A stretch of 64,000 nt of DNA. Source: Chitinophagales bacterium. Its GTDB lineage: Bacteria > Bacteroidota > Bacteroidia > Chitinophagales > UBA2359. The stretch is taken from NCBI GenBank assembly GCA_041392475.1, contig JAWKLZ010000002.1:930001-994000 (forward strand). The letters run 5' to 3'. Below, one piece after another: positions 46,157 through 55,872 of the stretch. Both the position numbers and the translations under genes were made by a program. The number at the start of each line of letters is the position of its first letter. The first letter of the stretch is position 1. The notes below the pieces were generated by a model. That model searched no databases and was not told where the DNA came from. It was given only the letters and a program-made list of their open reading frames with translations.

Positions 46157-47943
46157 TTAAATATGTCAAGACATTCGTTATCAGCCTTTTACTCAACATT
46201 CCTTTATCCGCCCAAACCCATACGCTCCGAATCATTCCAACAGATACCGACACCACAAAGTTAGCCTTAATTCTGAACGATTACGATTTCCCCAAACAAT
46301 TCCCCAACAACATTGAAGCCCAAAAAATACTCCCCAACATCCTCAACCAACTTCAAAACCGTGGCTACATTGCCGCCTCTTTTGACAGCCTTCAAAGCGA
46401 TTCCCTTCAAACCCTTGCCTACCTACATCTCGGCAATCCCTATCATTGGCTGCAATTGCGGAATGGAAATGTTGAGGCGAAAGCATTGGCACAAATTGGT
46501 TTTCGGGAGCGGCTGTTCAATAACAGTCAAAACGTTCAGATAGAAGGAATCAAAGCATTGAAGGAAAGGCTGCTGCAATATGCAGAAAACAATGGTTATC
46601 CCTTTGCAGCGGTGCAATTGCAAAATGTGGTAATTGGAGAAAATGGAGGCGTGAGTGCCGAATTGTGGATAGAAAAGAATGATTTGGTGTTGATAGACAG
46701 CATTTTGACCACCTCCAATGTGAGTATCAGTGAGCGGTATCTGCAAAATTATCTGGGCATCAAATCGGGGCAAGCTTACGATGAATCTGCCCTCCAAAAA
46801 ACGAGCATCCGCATCAACGAACTCCCTTTTTTGGAGGAAGTCTATGCGCCGCGGGTGACTTTTGTGCGGGACAAAGCCAAAGTGACCCTGTTTTTGAAGA
46901 ACAAAAAGGCGAGTCAGTTGAATTTGTTGTTGGGAGTCATTCCGAGGCGTACGCCCCAAACGGGTTTTGAAGTGACGGGTGAGGGCAAAATCAATTTGCA
47001 GAATACGCTCGGACAGGGCGAAGTCATTGAAGCCGATTTTAGGAGCTATCCCAACAGTGCAACCGAATTGAAGCTGCACACTTTGTACCCTTATTTGCCC
47101 TTAGTGCCATTGGGTATTGACGGGCGTTTTGAGTTGTATCGAAAAGACACGCTTTTTCAGGATGTCAAAAGCATCTTGGCGGTGCAGTATTTGTTTGAAG
47201 GCAACAACTATTTGAAGGCATTTTTGGAGAACACAAGTTCCAACCTTTTGTCGGTCAATGAATCACAAATCATCAATCGCCAAAAATTGCCAAATACCCT
47301 TGATGTGCGCCGCAACCTCTACGGTTTGGAATACAATTGGGAACGGCTCGACTACCGCCTCAATCCCCGAAAGGGCATTTTTCTACACCTCAAAGGCGCA
47401 GTCGGCAACAAACGGGTCAAGGAAAACAATGCCATTCTCGAAATTGCAGATGCTCAACCCAATCTCGACCTCGACTTCAAAGCCCAATACGATGCTTTGA
47501 ATGCAAATCCCTTGCGCTACCAACTGCAATATGAAATTGGTAAATACTGGCAATTGGGCGAAAGGCTGACCTTCAAAAACAGCTTGACAGGTGGTATTCA
47601 ATCCAAACGTGATACTCTTCAAAATGAACTCTTTAGAATCGGCGGCAACAAACTTCTGAGGGGCTTTGATGAACAATCCATTTTGTCGGTTGCCTACCAC
47701 GTTCTCAGCCTCGAACTCCGCTTGCTCACCTCTCAAAATGCCTATTTGTTCACCTTTTGGGATGGGGCTTTGGTGCAGAATGAGGGCAGACCGACGGATG
47801 TTCCTTTTGGTTTTGGGGCGGGGGTGACTTTCCAAACAGGTGCGGGGGTGTTTGGGCTGACCTATGCTTTGGGGCGTGAGCAGGGAAATGCGGTGAATTT
47901 GAGGGCGGGGAAGGTACATTTTGGGTATGTGAATTATTTTTGA
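46081..47943 (+). CDS. BamA/TamA-family outer membrane beta-barrel protein
   Basis: Outer membrane protein of the Omp85 superfamily with POTRA-like periplasmic repeats (ILNQLQNRGYIAASFDSLQ, IEGIKALKERLLQYAENNGYPFAAVQLQ, SERYLQNYLGIKSGQAY) and a C-terminal barrel (ELFRIGGNKLLRGFDEQS resembles the conserved VRGF/Y loop; the end HFGYVNYF is a typical last strand). The N-terminal signal YVKTFVISLLLNIPLSAQ has no ATG/GTG/TTG directly before it: the codon where a start is expected is GTT (about 46157). The frame is open upstream through a repeat to hemW. The TTG at 46081 is used here as the nearest standard start, with low certainty. Confidence 0.75.
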   Translation: MSLSSHGVLKFLFTRCYKYSSPNRVVKYVKTFVISLLLNIPLSAQTHTLRIIPTDTDTTKLALILNDYDFPKQFPNNIEAQKILPNILNQLQNRGYIAASFDSLQSDSLQTLAYLHLGNPYHWLQLRNGNVEAKALAQIGFRERLFNNSQNVQIEGIKALKERLLQYAENNGYPFAAVQLQNVVIGENGGVSAELWIEKNDLVLIDSILTTSNVSISERYLQNYLGIKSGQAYDESALQKTSIRINELPFLEEVYAPRVTFVRDKAKVTLFLKNKKASQLNLLLGVIPRRTPQTGFEVTGEGKINLQNTLGQGEVIEADFRSYPNSATELKLHTLYPYLPLVPLGIDGRFELYRKDTLFQDVKSILAVQYLFEGNNYLKAFLENTSSNLLSVNESQIINRQKLPNTLDVRRNLYGLEYNWERLDYRLNPRKGIFLHLKGAVGNKRVKENNAILEIADAQPNLDLDFKAQYDALNANPLRYQLQYEIGKYWQLGERLTFKNSLTGGIQSKRDTLQNELFRIGGNKLLRGFDEQSILSVAYHVLSLELRLLTSQNAYLFTFWDGALVQNEGRPTDVPFGFGAGVTFQTGAGVFGLTYALGREQGNAVNLRAGKVHFGYVNYF

Positions 47944-48434
47944 GGGGAAAGAGGCTTGAGCAGAGAGAAAACCGAAGTTTTGAAAACTTGTGCTGGCTGT
48001 TTGAGGGGATACAAAAAATTCCCAACTCTTGCTCGTTTACAACGAGTACGAACTACTTAGGCGTTTATAAGGCCACAATCATTTTGAACAAGTGACTAAC
48101 TATCAATCTTTAAGCCATTGGGAACGAAATAAATTGTTAAGCAATCGTTGCAAACGAGTGCAAGTAAGAGTTGAAGGTCGAAATGATTTTGGTTAATTGG
48201 TCTTTGGAAAGAATTGGGAGTAGTGAGGGAGTATTTTTTGGCTTGGACATCTGTGAGGTGGTTTTTATTTCTTATTTTTGTTTGCAATATACTAATTACA
48301 GAACATTCCCAAAAAGTTCCACAAATAAAAGATTTACTTTGAAGTAAGCAAAAAAAATCAGTTCTTTAGGTAACAATTGAAGAAAACAAACTACAAACGA
48401 ATGCTTCATTCACCAGTTAAATGAATTTTCAACT
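47944..48434. other. Intergenic region before phosphofructokinase
   Basis: About 490 bp with no supported gene. It contains a few scattered inverted words (AAGTTTTGAAAACTT near 47974; CTCGTTTACAACGAG near 48034) and should carry the phosphofructokinase promoter; a near-match TTTACTTTG lies at about 48332-48340. Nothing else recognised. Confidence 0.35.
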
Positions 48435-49889
48435 ATGAAAAACAGCAGTGTTCACAGAGAAGACATTCACATAGACGGTAAACCATTGGTCATCGAAAGA
48501 GACATCTTGAAGGCCTTTGCAGAAAGAAAAGAAGCCTTTCCATCTGTGGTAAAACGCCTCAAAAAATCCGAAGGAAAGGAATATTATCACAATCCCAGAA
48601 GTGAGAAAGCCATTGGTTTTTATCGAAATAATGAATCGCAAATATTGGCAACGGCTGATTACAAAATCTTGAAATCATTTCAAGATGCGGGCTTACCTAT
48701 TCCCGTTTTTTTGGAAGCAGGACCGCGTGAAATGTTGCACCACTCTCCCTCCGAAATCAATGTGGCAATTGTGACCACAGGCGGTTTGGCCCCTGGCCTC
48801 AATGCGGTGGTTCACGCCATTGTGAAGCGTCACTGCAAAACCTATGGCATGAGTATGCAGGGCAATATTTGGGGCATTCGGGACGGATTCAAGGGTTTGC
48901 TAAATATTCCTGGCCACAAAATGGTATTGAACGATGATATCACCAGTGAATGGCTCAATGCAGGAGGCTCAAAGTTGGGCTGTGTGCGGTATGCCCACAA
49001 AGAAGGAATGGCCGATTTGGTCGAAAAAATCAGCGACAACTTGGAAAGCAACCGTATTCGTATTTTGTATGTTATTGGAGGGGATGGCTCTCAGGAGGTT
49101 GCTCACGCAATTGCTCACTCCAATAAAAAAGTCAGCGTCATTGGTTTACCCAAAACAATGGACAATGATGTGCTTTGGGCCAATCCTTCTTTTGGCTTCA
49201 ATACGGCGGTAGGAAAGGCCAGTCACATCATTGAAGACCTACATACCGAAGCAAAATCTACCCGCCGAATTGGTATCATTCAGTTTTTTGGAGCAGAATC
49301 GGGCTTTGTAGCGGCTTTTGCTTCTTTAGCCAATGGACAGGTCAATACGGCTTTGATACCAGAGGCATTTGCGCCTTTATCAGGCAAAGCATTGCAGAAG
49401 TATTGGGATGATATCATCGAAGATCTTCGCTTCAAAGTGACCGATCGTTCTCCAGAAGATCACGCCTTGATTGTTGTTGCAGAAGGTGTGGCAAAGGTTT
49501 TGGAAGACAAAAAGTTCGAAATCTTAGGAGAAAGAGTTGATTCCAAAAAAGGGAATTTTATTGAGTTGTTTCAAAAGGAAATTAACTTAAAAATCAAAAA
49601 TTCTCAAAGTGAACAGATGAGTGTGTTCACCAACGAACCTCGACACAATATCCGTTCTGTTCCACCAGATGCGTTTGACCAGATTCACTGTGAATTATTG
49701 GGCTCTATGGCGGTTGACGCAGCACTAGCTGGTTTTACGGACTGTATGCCTTCAAAGTGGCTCGATCAGTATGTACTCGTTCCTTTGGAGTTGGTGATTG
49801 GGCATCAAAAAGGAATTGATGTGAAGGGATTGCTGTGGAAAACATTGGTTAACAGTATTGCTCAGCCACATCCTATTGATGTAGAGTAA
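48435..49889 (+). CDS. 6-phosphofructokinase, group with mixed ATP/PPi active-site residues
   Basis: Phosphorylates fructose 6-phosphate in glycolysis; cytosolic, 484 aa. A 100-residue N-terminal extension precedes the catalytic fold: VTTGGLAPGLN at 113-123, VIGGDGSQ at 213-220 and LPKTMDND at 238-245. In this family Gly at the second position of GGDG(S) (here Gly218) marks ATP use. Lys in PKTxDND (here Lys240) is usual in PPi enzymes but also occurs in the plant/long-type ATP-dependent group. The combination points to ATP as donor, but the donor cannot be proven from sequence. Single gene with a hairpin after it. Confidence 0.88.
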   Translation: MKNSSVHREDIHIDGKPLVIERDILKAFAERKEAFPSVVKRLKKSEGKEYYHNPRSEKAIGFYRNNESQILATADYKILKSFQDAGLPIPVFLEAGPREMLHHSPSEINVAIVTTGGLAPGLNAVVHAIVKRHCKTYGMSMQGNIWGIRDGFKGLLNIPGHKMVLNDDITSEWLNAGGSKLGCVRYAHKEGMADLVEKISDNLESNRIRILYVIGGDGSQEVAHAIAHSNKKVSVIGLPKTMDNDVLWANPSFGFNTAVGKASHIIEDLHTEAKSTRRIGIIQFFGAESGFVAAFASLANGQVNTALIPEAFAPLSGKALQKYWDDIIEDLRFKVTDRSPEDHALIVVAEGVAKVLEDKKFEILGERVDSKKGNFIELFQKEINLKIKNSQSEQMSVFTNEPRHNIRSVPPDAFDQIHCELLGSMAVDAALAGFTDCMPSKWLDQYVLVPLELVIGHQKGIDVKGLLWKTLVNSIAQPHPIDVE

Positions 49890-49964
49890 AGGTTCATCGA
49901 AAATTTTGGAGAGAGGAAACTTTTGAAGTTTATATTTGAAAGATTTAATTTAAAAAGGAAATAT

Positions 49965-49997
49965 AGATAACCGACGTTTTAGAAACGTTGGTTATCT
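49965..49997. terminator. Bidirectional hairpin between converging genes
   Basis: AGATAACCGACGTTT pairs with AAACGTTGGTTATCT (one G-T pair) around a 4-base loop. It lies between the phosphofructokinase gene and the converging TonB-dependent receptor gene. The T-run is weak on the plus strand and better on the minus strand. Confidence 0.7.
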
Positions 49998-50029
49998 CCC
50001 CTTTTGAGTTATATGCATTTTACTTCACA

Positions 50030-52609
50030 TCAAAATTTCACCATCAACCTCAAATTCACACGCCTTGCCGTCAATTGGTTCGGCACACTATAAATCACCT
50101 CGCCCGAACCATCAGCCGCCAATGCCTTGATGTAACTATAAGACACCGTATTGTTTACACCCAAAAGATTGAAGATTTCGAGAGAAGCCCAGACACTTTG
50201 AAAGCGTCGGAGAGGGTGTTTTTCATACATCCGTTGGCGCATATCTTGAAAGTCGAAAAGCATGGCAGAAAAACCGATGTCAATACGGCGGTAAGAAGGA
50301 ATTTGGAAGAAACCACGCAAACGAGGACTGCTATTTGGCGGATTTGTTGCCAAACCCGTACCGAACAATAAACGAAGGTGCATCTTCAACTTTTCATTGC
50401 CGGGAATGTAGTCTTGAAAAAACATCCCGAAAGTCACCCTTTGATCGGTCGGTCGGCGCACATAACCCACCTCCACATTCAGCGTATCTACAATTTCTTT
50501 GTCATCACTTCTCAAAATATCCTGCCCTGCTGAGTTTAGAAATTGCAGGTAAAAATCATCTTTCAAGTCCTCTTTGGTTTGCATCACCGAAAGACTGATC
50601 CATGAATCTGTGCCAGGTACAAACTCTCCATTCAATCGAAAATCAACTCCTGCTGCATATCCAACTGCCTTGTTTTCTGCAAAATAGCGAATCAACAAGT
50701 TGTCTAAATCATAAGGCACCAAATCCCACATTTCTTTGTAGTAGAGTTCGGTAGTGAATTTGAAGGGACGCTGCCACATATTGAAGACATAATCACTCCC
50801 CAACACAAGATGAAGGGATTTTTGCGCCTTCAAATCTCGGTTGATTTCTCCTTCAAAATTTCGCAATTCTCGGTAAAAAGCAGGTTGCTGATACAGCCCT
50901 CCCGCCAATCGCAGGTTCCAACTACGCTCTATCAGGTTTTCTTCGGAATCAGATTCACGTTTTTTCAAAGTCGGTTGAAAACCAATTTGAATACGAGGAC
51001 TGAGCAACAATTCTTTGTTCAAATCCCAATAATTGAAGCGAACTCCTGCCGACACTGCCAATTCATCGTTTTCTCCCGTCCACAACGAAAAATCGTCCTG
51101 CACAAAACCCATCAAACGGTTGGAAGACAAGTTGATATTGGTTTTCAACACTTCATTCAATCGAACTTCTGTGCCATTGTAGGGAATATTGTAGCGAGAA
51201 GAATCAGTAGTAAACCATTCGTTTAGACGGTCTTCAATTTCTTCATGTTGAAAATCCACCCCCCATCGAAGGTAATGCTCGCCTCCATTGATGTCTAAAT
51301 AACCTCGGTGTCCTACATTAGAAATATTGGATTTCAATTGATTGCGTGCAAAATCGTGGTAAACACCCACTCCCAATACATTGTTGATTTCACCTACATC
51401 CTCTTGACTAAAATCCGTTTCGACCGAACCAATTAGATACGCTCCTTCAATGTCAAAAGCTTCAATCTCATTGATGTCGTAATACGAACCCATGAACTTC
51501 AATTGCAGCCTATCGTCATTCGACAAATAATTAAGACTCAAACCATTCATCCAGTTTTTGTAGCGATCCCGCTCTTGTCCTTCAAAAAACACCCTCAATT
51601 CCAGTGCATCGTTGAACGTACCAAAACTTGTACGAGAAGAATCGGGAGCCAATTCATAGCGATTGCTGGCATAATTGGTAAGCCATTCCAATTCCCATGC
51701 TTCGTCAAATTTGTAGCTAACCAAAGCCTGAAAATCGGTAAAGGATGGATTGTAAGCCCCCTGTACGGGGAGTGAGTTCAACAAATACTTGTTGGATTTG
51801 TACCGAACACCTGCCAAATAAGACAAATTGCCGCCTGTGTTTGCTCCCTGCAAATGCGCTCCAACACCCAACAAACTTGCATAGGCAGAACCATTTGAAG
51901 AACCCGCTTTTGGGTTTTTGTATTTCACATCCAATACCGAAGATAACTTGTCGCCATATCTCGCTTCAAAACCACCTGCCGAAAACTCCAATCCTTGCAC
52001 CAAATCGGGATTGATAAAACTCAATCCTTCCTGTTGTCCTGCTCGCACTAAAAACGGACGATACACCTGAAAATCATTGACATACACCAAGTTTTCATCG
52101 TAATTTCCTCCACGAACCGAATACTGCGAACTCAGCTCATTGTTGGAAACCGTGCCTCCAAGCATGGGTAAAATATCTTCAATATTGCCGCTGACAGTTG
52201 GGATGGATTCAAAATCAGGGGGGTTTAACCTTACAACAGGAATGGGGGAACGGCCATATTGCTGACCTATAACGACTACTTCATCCAGCAAAACATCCAA
52301 ATCCCAAAAAGTGATATTGACCTCACGCACATCTCCTCTGCGTAAGTAAAATTGTTCTATTTGTGTTTCCTTACCTATATAGCTAAATTCTACAATGTTC
52401 ATTCTTCCTGGAGACATATAGAGTGTAAAATTGCCATTGAAGTCCGTAGTTGTTCCTTCTCCTGTATAGCGGTTATTAACAGTAGCTCCATAAACAGGTC
52501 TGTCGTTTCTATCCGTCACCTTTCCATAGATGTGTTCATCTTGTGCCGAAAGATTGAGGGTGATAAGTGCTAAAAACAGGAAAATATATAGTTGTAGGTA
52601 TTTGTTCAT
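50030..52609 (-). CDS. TonB-dependent outer membrane receptor with carboxypeptidase-like regulatory domain
   Basis: About 859 aa from ATG 52609 (six codons after a possible earlier ATG), which gives the signal MNKYLQLYIFLFLALITLNLSAQ. Residues about 25-105 form the CarboxypepD_reg-like Ig domain (HIYGKVTDRNDRPVYGATV, DFNGNFTLYM). The plug domain follows (IEDILPMLGGTVSNNELSSQYSVRGGNYDENLVYVNDF), then a 22-strand barrel ending ARRVNLRLMVKF. No SusD partner is adjacent, so it is probably not a polysaccharide-utilisation receptor. Substrate unknown. Confidence 0.9.
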   Translation of the reverse strand: MNKYLQLYIFLFLALITLNLSAQDEHIYGKVTDRNDRPVYGATVNNRYTGEGTTTDFNGNFTLYMSPGRMNIVEFSYIGKETQIEQFYLRRGDVREVNITFWDLDVLLDEVVVIGQQYGRSPIPVVRLNPPDFESIPTVSGNIEDILPMLGGTVSNNELSSQYSVRGGNYDENLVYVNDFQVYRPFLVRAGQQEGLSFINPDLVQGLEFSAGGFEARYGDKLSSVLDVKYKNPKAGSSNGSAYASLLGVGAHLQGANTGGNLSYLAGVRYKSNKYLLNSLPVQGAYNPSFTDFQALVSYKFDEAWELEWLTNYASNRYELAPDSSRTSFGTFNDALELRVFFEGQERDRYKNWMNGLSLNYLSNDDRLQLKFMGSYYDINEIEAFDIEGAYLIGSVETDFSQEDVGEINNVLGVGVYHDFARNQLKSNISNVGHRGYLDINGGEHYLRWGVDFQHEEIEDRLNEWFTTDSSRYNIPYNGTEVRLNEVLKTNINLSSNRLMGFVQDDFSLWTGENDELAVSAGVRFNYWDLNKELLLSPRIQIGFQPTLKKRESDSEENLIERSWNLRLAGGLYQQPAFYRELRNFEGEINRDLKAQKSLHLVLGSDYVFNMWQRPFKFTTELYYKEMWDLVPYDLDNLLIRYFAENKAVGYAAGVDFRLNGEFVPGTDSWISLSVMQTKEDLKDDFYLQFLNSAGQDILRSDDKEIVDTLNVEVGYVRRPTDQRVTFGMFFQDYIPGNEKLKMHLRLLFGTGLATNPPNSSPRLRGFFQIPSYRRIDIGFSAMLFDFQDMRQRMYEKHPLRRFQSVWASLEIFNLLGVNNTVSYSYIKALAADGSGEVIYSVPNQLTARRVNLRLMVKF

Positions 52610-52699
52610 TACTAATTCGTTCATCATAATTTATTCTCGCTCAATGAGTAGTTCGTCTTGTTCAAATGTCAAAAACAATTCAATCATACAGATTTTACC

Positions 52700-53380
52700 T
52701 CACACAACAGAAACCGACACATCGACCGCCTTCAATTGCTGGACAGCTTTTGTAGGGTTCTCCGACTTGAAAACACTGCTTCCTGCAACAAGTACATCTA
52801 CTCCCGCCCGCAAAATTTCCGCAGCATTGTTGAGGCTTACTCCGCCATCTATTTCAATCAAGGCTTTAGAATGAGTACGTTGAATCAGTGCTTTGAGTTG
52901 TCGCACTTTGTGAAGAGTATGGGAAATAAATTTCTGACCACCGAATCCAGGGTTCACCGACATCAAACAAACCAAGTCTATATCGGCGATAATATCCTCC
53001 AAAAAACTGACAGGCGTATGCGGATTGAGTGCTACTCCAGCTTTCATCCCCAATTCTCTGATTCGCTGAACGGTACGGTGCAAATGCGTACACGCTTCGT
53101 AGTGAACCGTCAATACATCTGCTCCTGCTTTTTGGAAATCCTCCAAATAATCGTCTGGTGTGGCAATCATCAAATGCACATCAAATACCTTGTCTGTCAA
53201 AGTTCGCATGGCTTGGATAATGGGAAAACCGAAGGAAATATTGGGTACAAACTGCCCATCCATGATGTCAATGTGGAACCAATCGGCTTCACTCTCATGT
53301 ACCATTGCTACATCCGCTTGCAAATTGGCAAAATTGGCTGCCAAAATGGAAGGTGCTACTAAGTGTTGATTTTTACTCAT
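52700..53380 (-). CDS. rpe: Ribulose-phosphate 3-epimerase
   Basis: Interconverts ribulose 5-phosphate and xylulose 5-phosphate in the pentose phosphate pathway; cytosolic TIM barrel, 226 aa. Motifs: VAPSILAANFANL, WFHIDIMDGQFVPNISFG (metal-binding HIDIMDG), FDVHLMI, CLMSVNPGFGGQKFI, and IEIDGGVSLNNA followed by VLVAGSSVF. All expected residues are present. It is 72 bp before the TonB-dependent receptor gene on the same strand. Confidence 0.97.
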   Translation of the reverse strand: MSKNQHLVAPSILAANFANLQADVAMVHESEADWFHIDIMDGQFVPNISFGFPIIQAMRTLTDKVFDVHLMIATPDDYLEDFQKAGADVLTVHYEACTHLHRTVQRIRELGMKAGVALNPHTPVSFLEDIIADIDLVCLMSVNPGFGGQKFISHTLHKVRQLKALIQRTHSKALIEIDGGVSLNNAAEILRAGVDVLVAGSSVFKSENPTKAVQQLKAVDVSVSVV

Positions 53381-53395
53381 ATCTGCAAAGATAAC

Positions 53396-53403
53396 ATCTA
53401 CGA
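53396..53403 (-). promoter_or_regulatory. Candidate -7 box of rpe
   Basis: Minus-strand TATCTTTG, exact TAnnTTTG match, with a TTTTG 16 bp further upstream as a possible -33 element. It is only 15 bp before the start codon, so the leader would be very short. Confidence 0.4.
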
Positions 53404-53569
53404 AGGAATCAAAATTAAAACGAAAATAAAAATTAAAAAATACACTGCTAAAACATTCCTTTTCAAAACCTGTTTTTCTATTACGTAAGCCTAGTTCATA
53501 ACATTGACGAAAAAAATACCACTGGTTAATCTTTGATTTTGTGCTTCAAATCTTTTGCCTAAACTCCCT

Positions 53570-54424
53570 ATGTTCTTCAAAAAACGCTATTTATTGCTTC
53601 TATTGCCCATTTTCTGGTTGCTTTTTGCCTATTCCGAAATACTCTCTATGCGGAAATCAAAAGCAACAAAAACGGCTATTTTTGAAGCAGCGAACATCAC
53701 CAATTTTTCTTTTCACAACTATTCGATTGATGGTCGAACGATGCATTATACACAAGTAGGCATAGATACGGCTGCAAATGTGGTTGTTTTGGTACATGGT
53801 TCGCCAGGTTCTTCTGATGCCTACATGGATTATCTGACCGATAAAACACTTTCTGCAAATGCTTTGCTCATTGCAGTAGATAGGACAGGATTTGGGTATT
53901 CCGATTTTGGCAATGCCGAGCCTTCATTAGAGGCACAGGCATTGCATTTGAAGCCCATTTTAGAAAAATACAGCGATAGAAATTTGGTTTTGGTGGGTCA
54001 TTCTTATGGAGGGCCTTTGATTGTACGTATGGTGATGGATTACGGCGAATGGATAGATGCTTTGGTAATGGTTGCGCCTGCAATAAGTCCCGATTTGGAA
54101 CCAAAAGAATGGTGGCGAAAACCTTTAGACTGGTGGGGTGTTCGGAGTTTTTTGCCTCCTGCTATGCGGGTTTGCAACCAAGAAATCATTCCATTGAAGG
54201 AAGAACTAAAAAAAATGATGCCTTTGTGGAAGCAGGTTTGTGCTCCTGTCACCGTATTGCAGGGCAAAGAGGATGAACTCGTTGCGGAAGGCAATGCAGA
54301 TTTTGCCAAACAAATGTTGGTCAACAGTTGCGAAGTCAACATTGAAATGATTCCTGATTTTGGGCATTTTATTCTGTGGTCAAAAATGGATTTGATAAAA
54401 TCGGCAATAAAACAGTATTTTTAA
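53570..54424 (+). CDS. Alpha/beta hydrolase, membrane-anchored
   Basis: About 284 aa from ATG 53570 (a TTG five codons earlier is possible). N-terminal anchor MFFKKRYLLLLLPIFWLLFAYSEI. The fold shows the oxyanion loop LVHGSPGSSDAY, the nucleophile elbow LVGHSYGGPLI, the acid in VLQGKEDELV and the His in IPDFGHFILWS. Substrate not deducible; esterase or epoxide-hydrolase-like. Single gene. Confidence 0.88.
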   Translation: MFFKKRYLLLLLPIFWLLFAYSEILSMRKSKATKTAIFEAANITNFSFHNYSIDGRTMHYTQVGIDTAANVVVLVHGSPGSSDAYMDYLTDKTLSANALLIAVDRTGFGYSDFGNAEPSLEAQALHLKPILEKYSDRNLVLVGHSYGGPLIVRMVMDYGEWIDALVMVAPAISPDLEPKEWWRKPLDWWGVRSFLPPAMRVCNQEIIPLKEELKKMMPLWKQVCAPVTVLQGKEDELVAEGNADFAKQMLVNSCEVNIEMIPDFGHFILWSKMDLIKSAIKQYF

Positions 54425-54548
54425 TCACAGATTTATAAGATTTCGCAGAGGACGCTGATTATTGATTGCAGCTTTTTGATTGCAGATTTTGCAGATTGCG
54501 ATAAATCATCTTGTTTTTTTCATAACTAACTGACTTTCAACTTTCACT

Positions 54549-54953
54549 ATGGATTACCAAACGGTCAATTGGGCACTCATTTTTTTAGTCATATTATTTT
54601 TACTTTGCGTATTTGCCTTTTTTATGGTTAGTATCAAAAAGAGTGGCAAAGTATTGCACAGCAAATTTATTCGTGGAACATGGCGACATGAAGGAACGAC
54701 TCCTACGGGTGAGGCATGGTATTTCAATTACCATTTTGCAGAAAATAGCTACACCATTGAAGCTTATCCTCCTTTTAGGGCAAAAGGTAGTTACCAAGTT
54801 GCGAAAGAAATTGAAAATTTAATCGTTCTAAAAGCATATAACATTTCGGGAGATGGTGATGTAAACGACCATTTTTTGAACATTGGCGTAGATGTCAAAA
54901 GACAACAGTTGACCATTAATGATAGAATCTATAAAAAAATGAAAACCAAATAA
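54549..54953 (+). CDS. Small membrane-anchored protein of unknown function
   Basis: 134 aa. One N-terminal helix (WALIFLVILFLLCVFAFFMVSI) followed by a soluble beta-like part (GTWRHEGTTPTGEAWYFNYHFAENSYTIEAYPPF) that reads like a small lipocalin-type start. No family recognised. It precedes the secreted pair by 27 bp on the same strand and may be cotranscribed with it. Confidence 0.7.
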   Translation: MDYQTVNWALIFLVILFLLCVFAFFMVSIKKSGKVLHSKFIRGTWRHEGTTPTGEAWYFNYHFAENSYTIEAYPPFRAKGSYQVAKEIENLIVLKAYNISGDGDVNDHFLNIGVDVKRQQLTINDRIYKKMKTK

Positions 54954-54980
54954 TTAAACAAAGTCTAAAATCCATTTGCC

Positions 54981-55739
54981 ATGAAACAATTTTTACTGAT
55001 TTTTATGGTTGTATTCTGTTGTGAACCTTTTCTCTTGGGGCAGGCAAAAGTGGCCTTGATCAGCGATGATGCGACAGGTACGATTATTGGCTCATCTATT
55101 GAATTGAAAATGGTCAGCCTAAAAGTAATTGGGAGAGACGATTGTGATGCCGCTATGGAGTTCAAGGGAACGGTTGAAATAAATTTGGGTGGTAATAGCG
55201 GGAGTCTTACCTATCGTTTTGATGCAGAACCTGCAAATGACCTCATATTTGGGAAGAATGCCTACTTTACAACAATGGGATATGACTATGGAGAACAAGT
55301 CGATGTTTGGTTCAAAATATTAGATACCGATAAATCAGGTTGTGGGAGTTTGCAGGACATAGTAGATGTGAATGAACTGACAACGGAAAATGCGCTAAAA
55401 ATTCGCATTGAAGGAAATAAGGTATGGCTCTTGAATTCTCAGAATCAAGAAATGAAGGTTTTGGGAAATATTGGGGAACTTATTACCATTCGGGGAAACC
55501 GCTATGTCAATAACAGCGCAAACACTCGAAGTCTTCGTGGACGGGTCTCGGACAATAGAGATATGACGAATCAGGAGCGTGGCGGAAAGTGGAATTTGCC
55601 TCCCGATACCGAAAATCTAGGCGCACCTGACATTGAAGTGGCAGAATTTCAGTTTTTTGTACAGAAAGAATCGGGTAATTTTGGTTCTCACACTCCTCAT
55701 CCAACATCCCCTTTGTCGACTACTATCACGAAAGAATAA
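54981..55739 (+). CDS. Secreted protein of unknown function, copy 1 of a tandem pair
   Basis: 252 aa with a signal peptide (MKQFLLIFMVVFCCEPFLLGQ). The mature part has a beta-rich domain (IIGSSIELKMVSLKVIG, LTYRFDAEP), a conserved GCGSLQDIVDVNE stretch and ALKIRIEGNKVWLLNSQNQE...ITIRGNRYVNN, then a low-complexity polar tail. It is clearly paralogous to the next gene. No catalytic motif; extracytoplasmic role unknown. Confidence 0.75.
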   Translation: MKQFLLIFMVVFCCEPFLLGQAKVALISDDATGTIIGSSIELKMVSLKVIGRDDCDAAMEFKGTVEINLGGNSGSLTYRFDAEPANDLIFGKNAYFTTMGYDYGEQVDVWFKILDTDKSGCGSLQDIVDVNELTTENALKIRIEGNKVWLLNSQNQEMKVLGNIGELITIRGNRYVNNSANTRSLRGRVSDNRDMTNQERGGKWNLPPDTENLGAPDIEVAEFQFFVQKESGNFGSHTPHPTSPLSTTITKE

Positions 55740-55872
55740 AAATATTTGGTGGTTATTTTCCAAAACCAGTCTCTGTATTCATCTAAGGATAGGAAAATAA
55801 ATTTGGGATTGAATTAAACGAAGAATAACTACTTCAATTCCAATAAACAACCCTTAAAACCAAACCTTCAAT

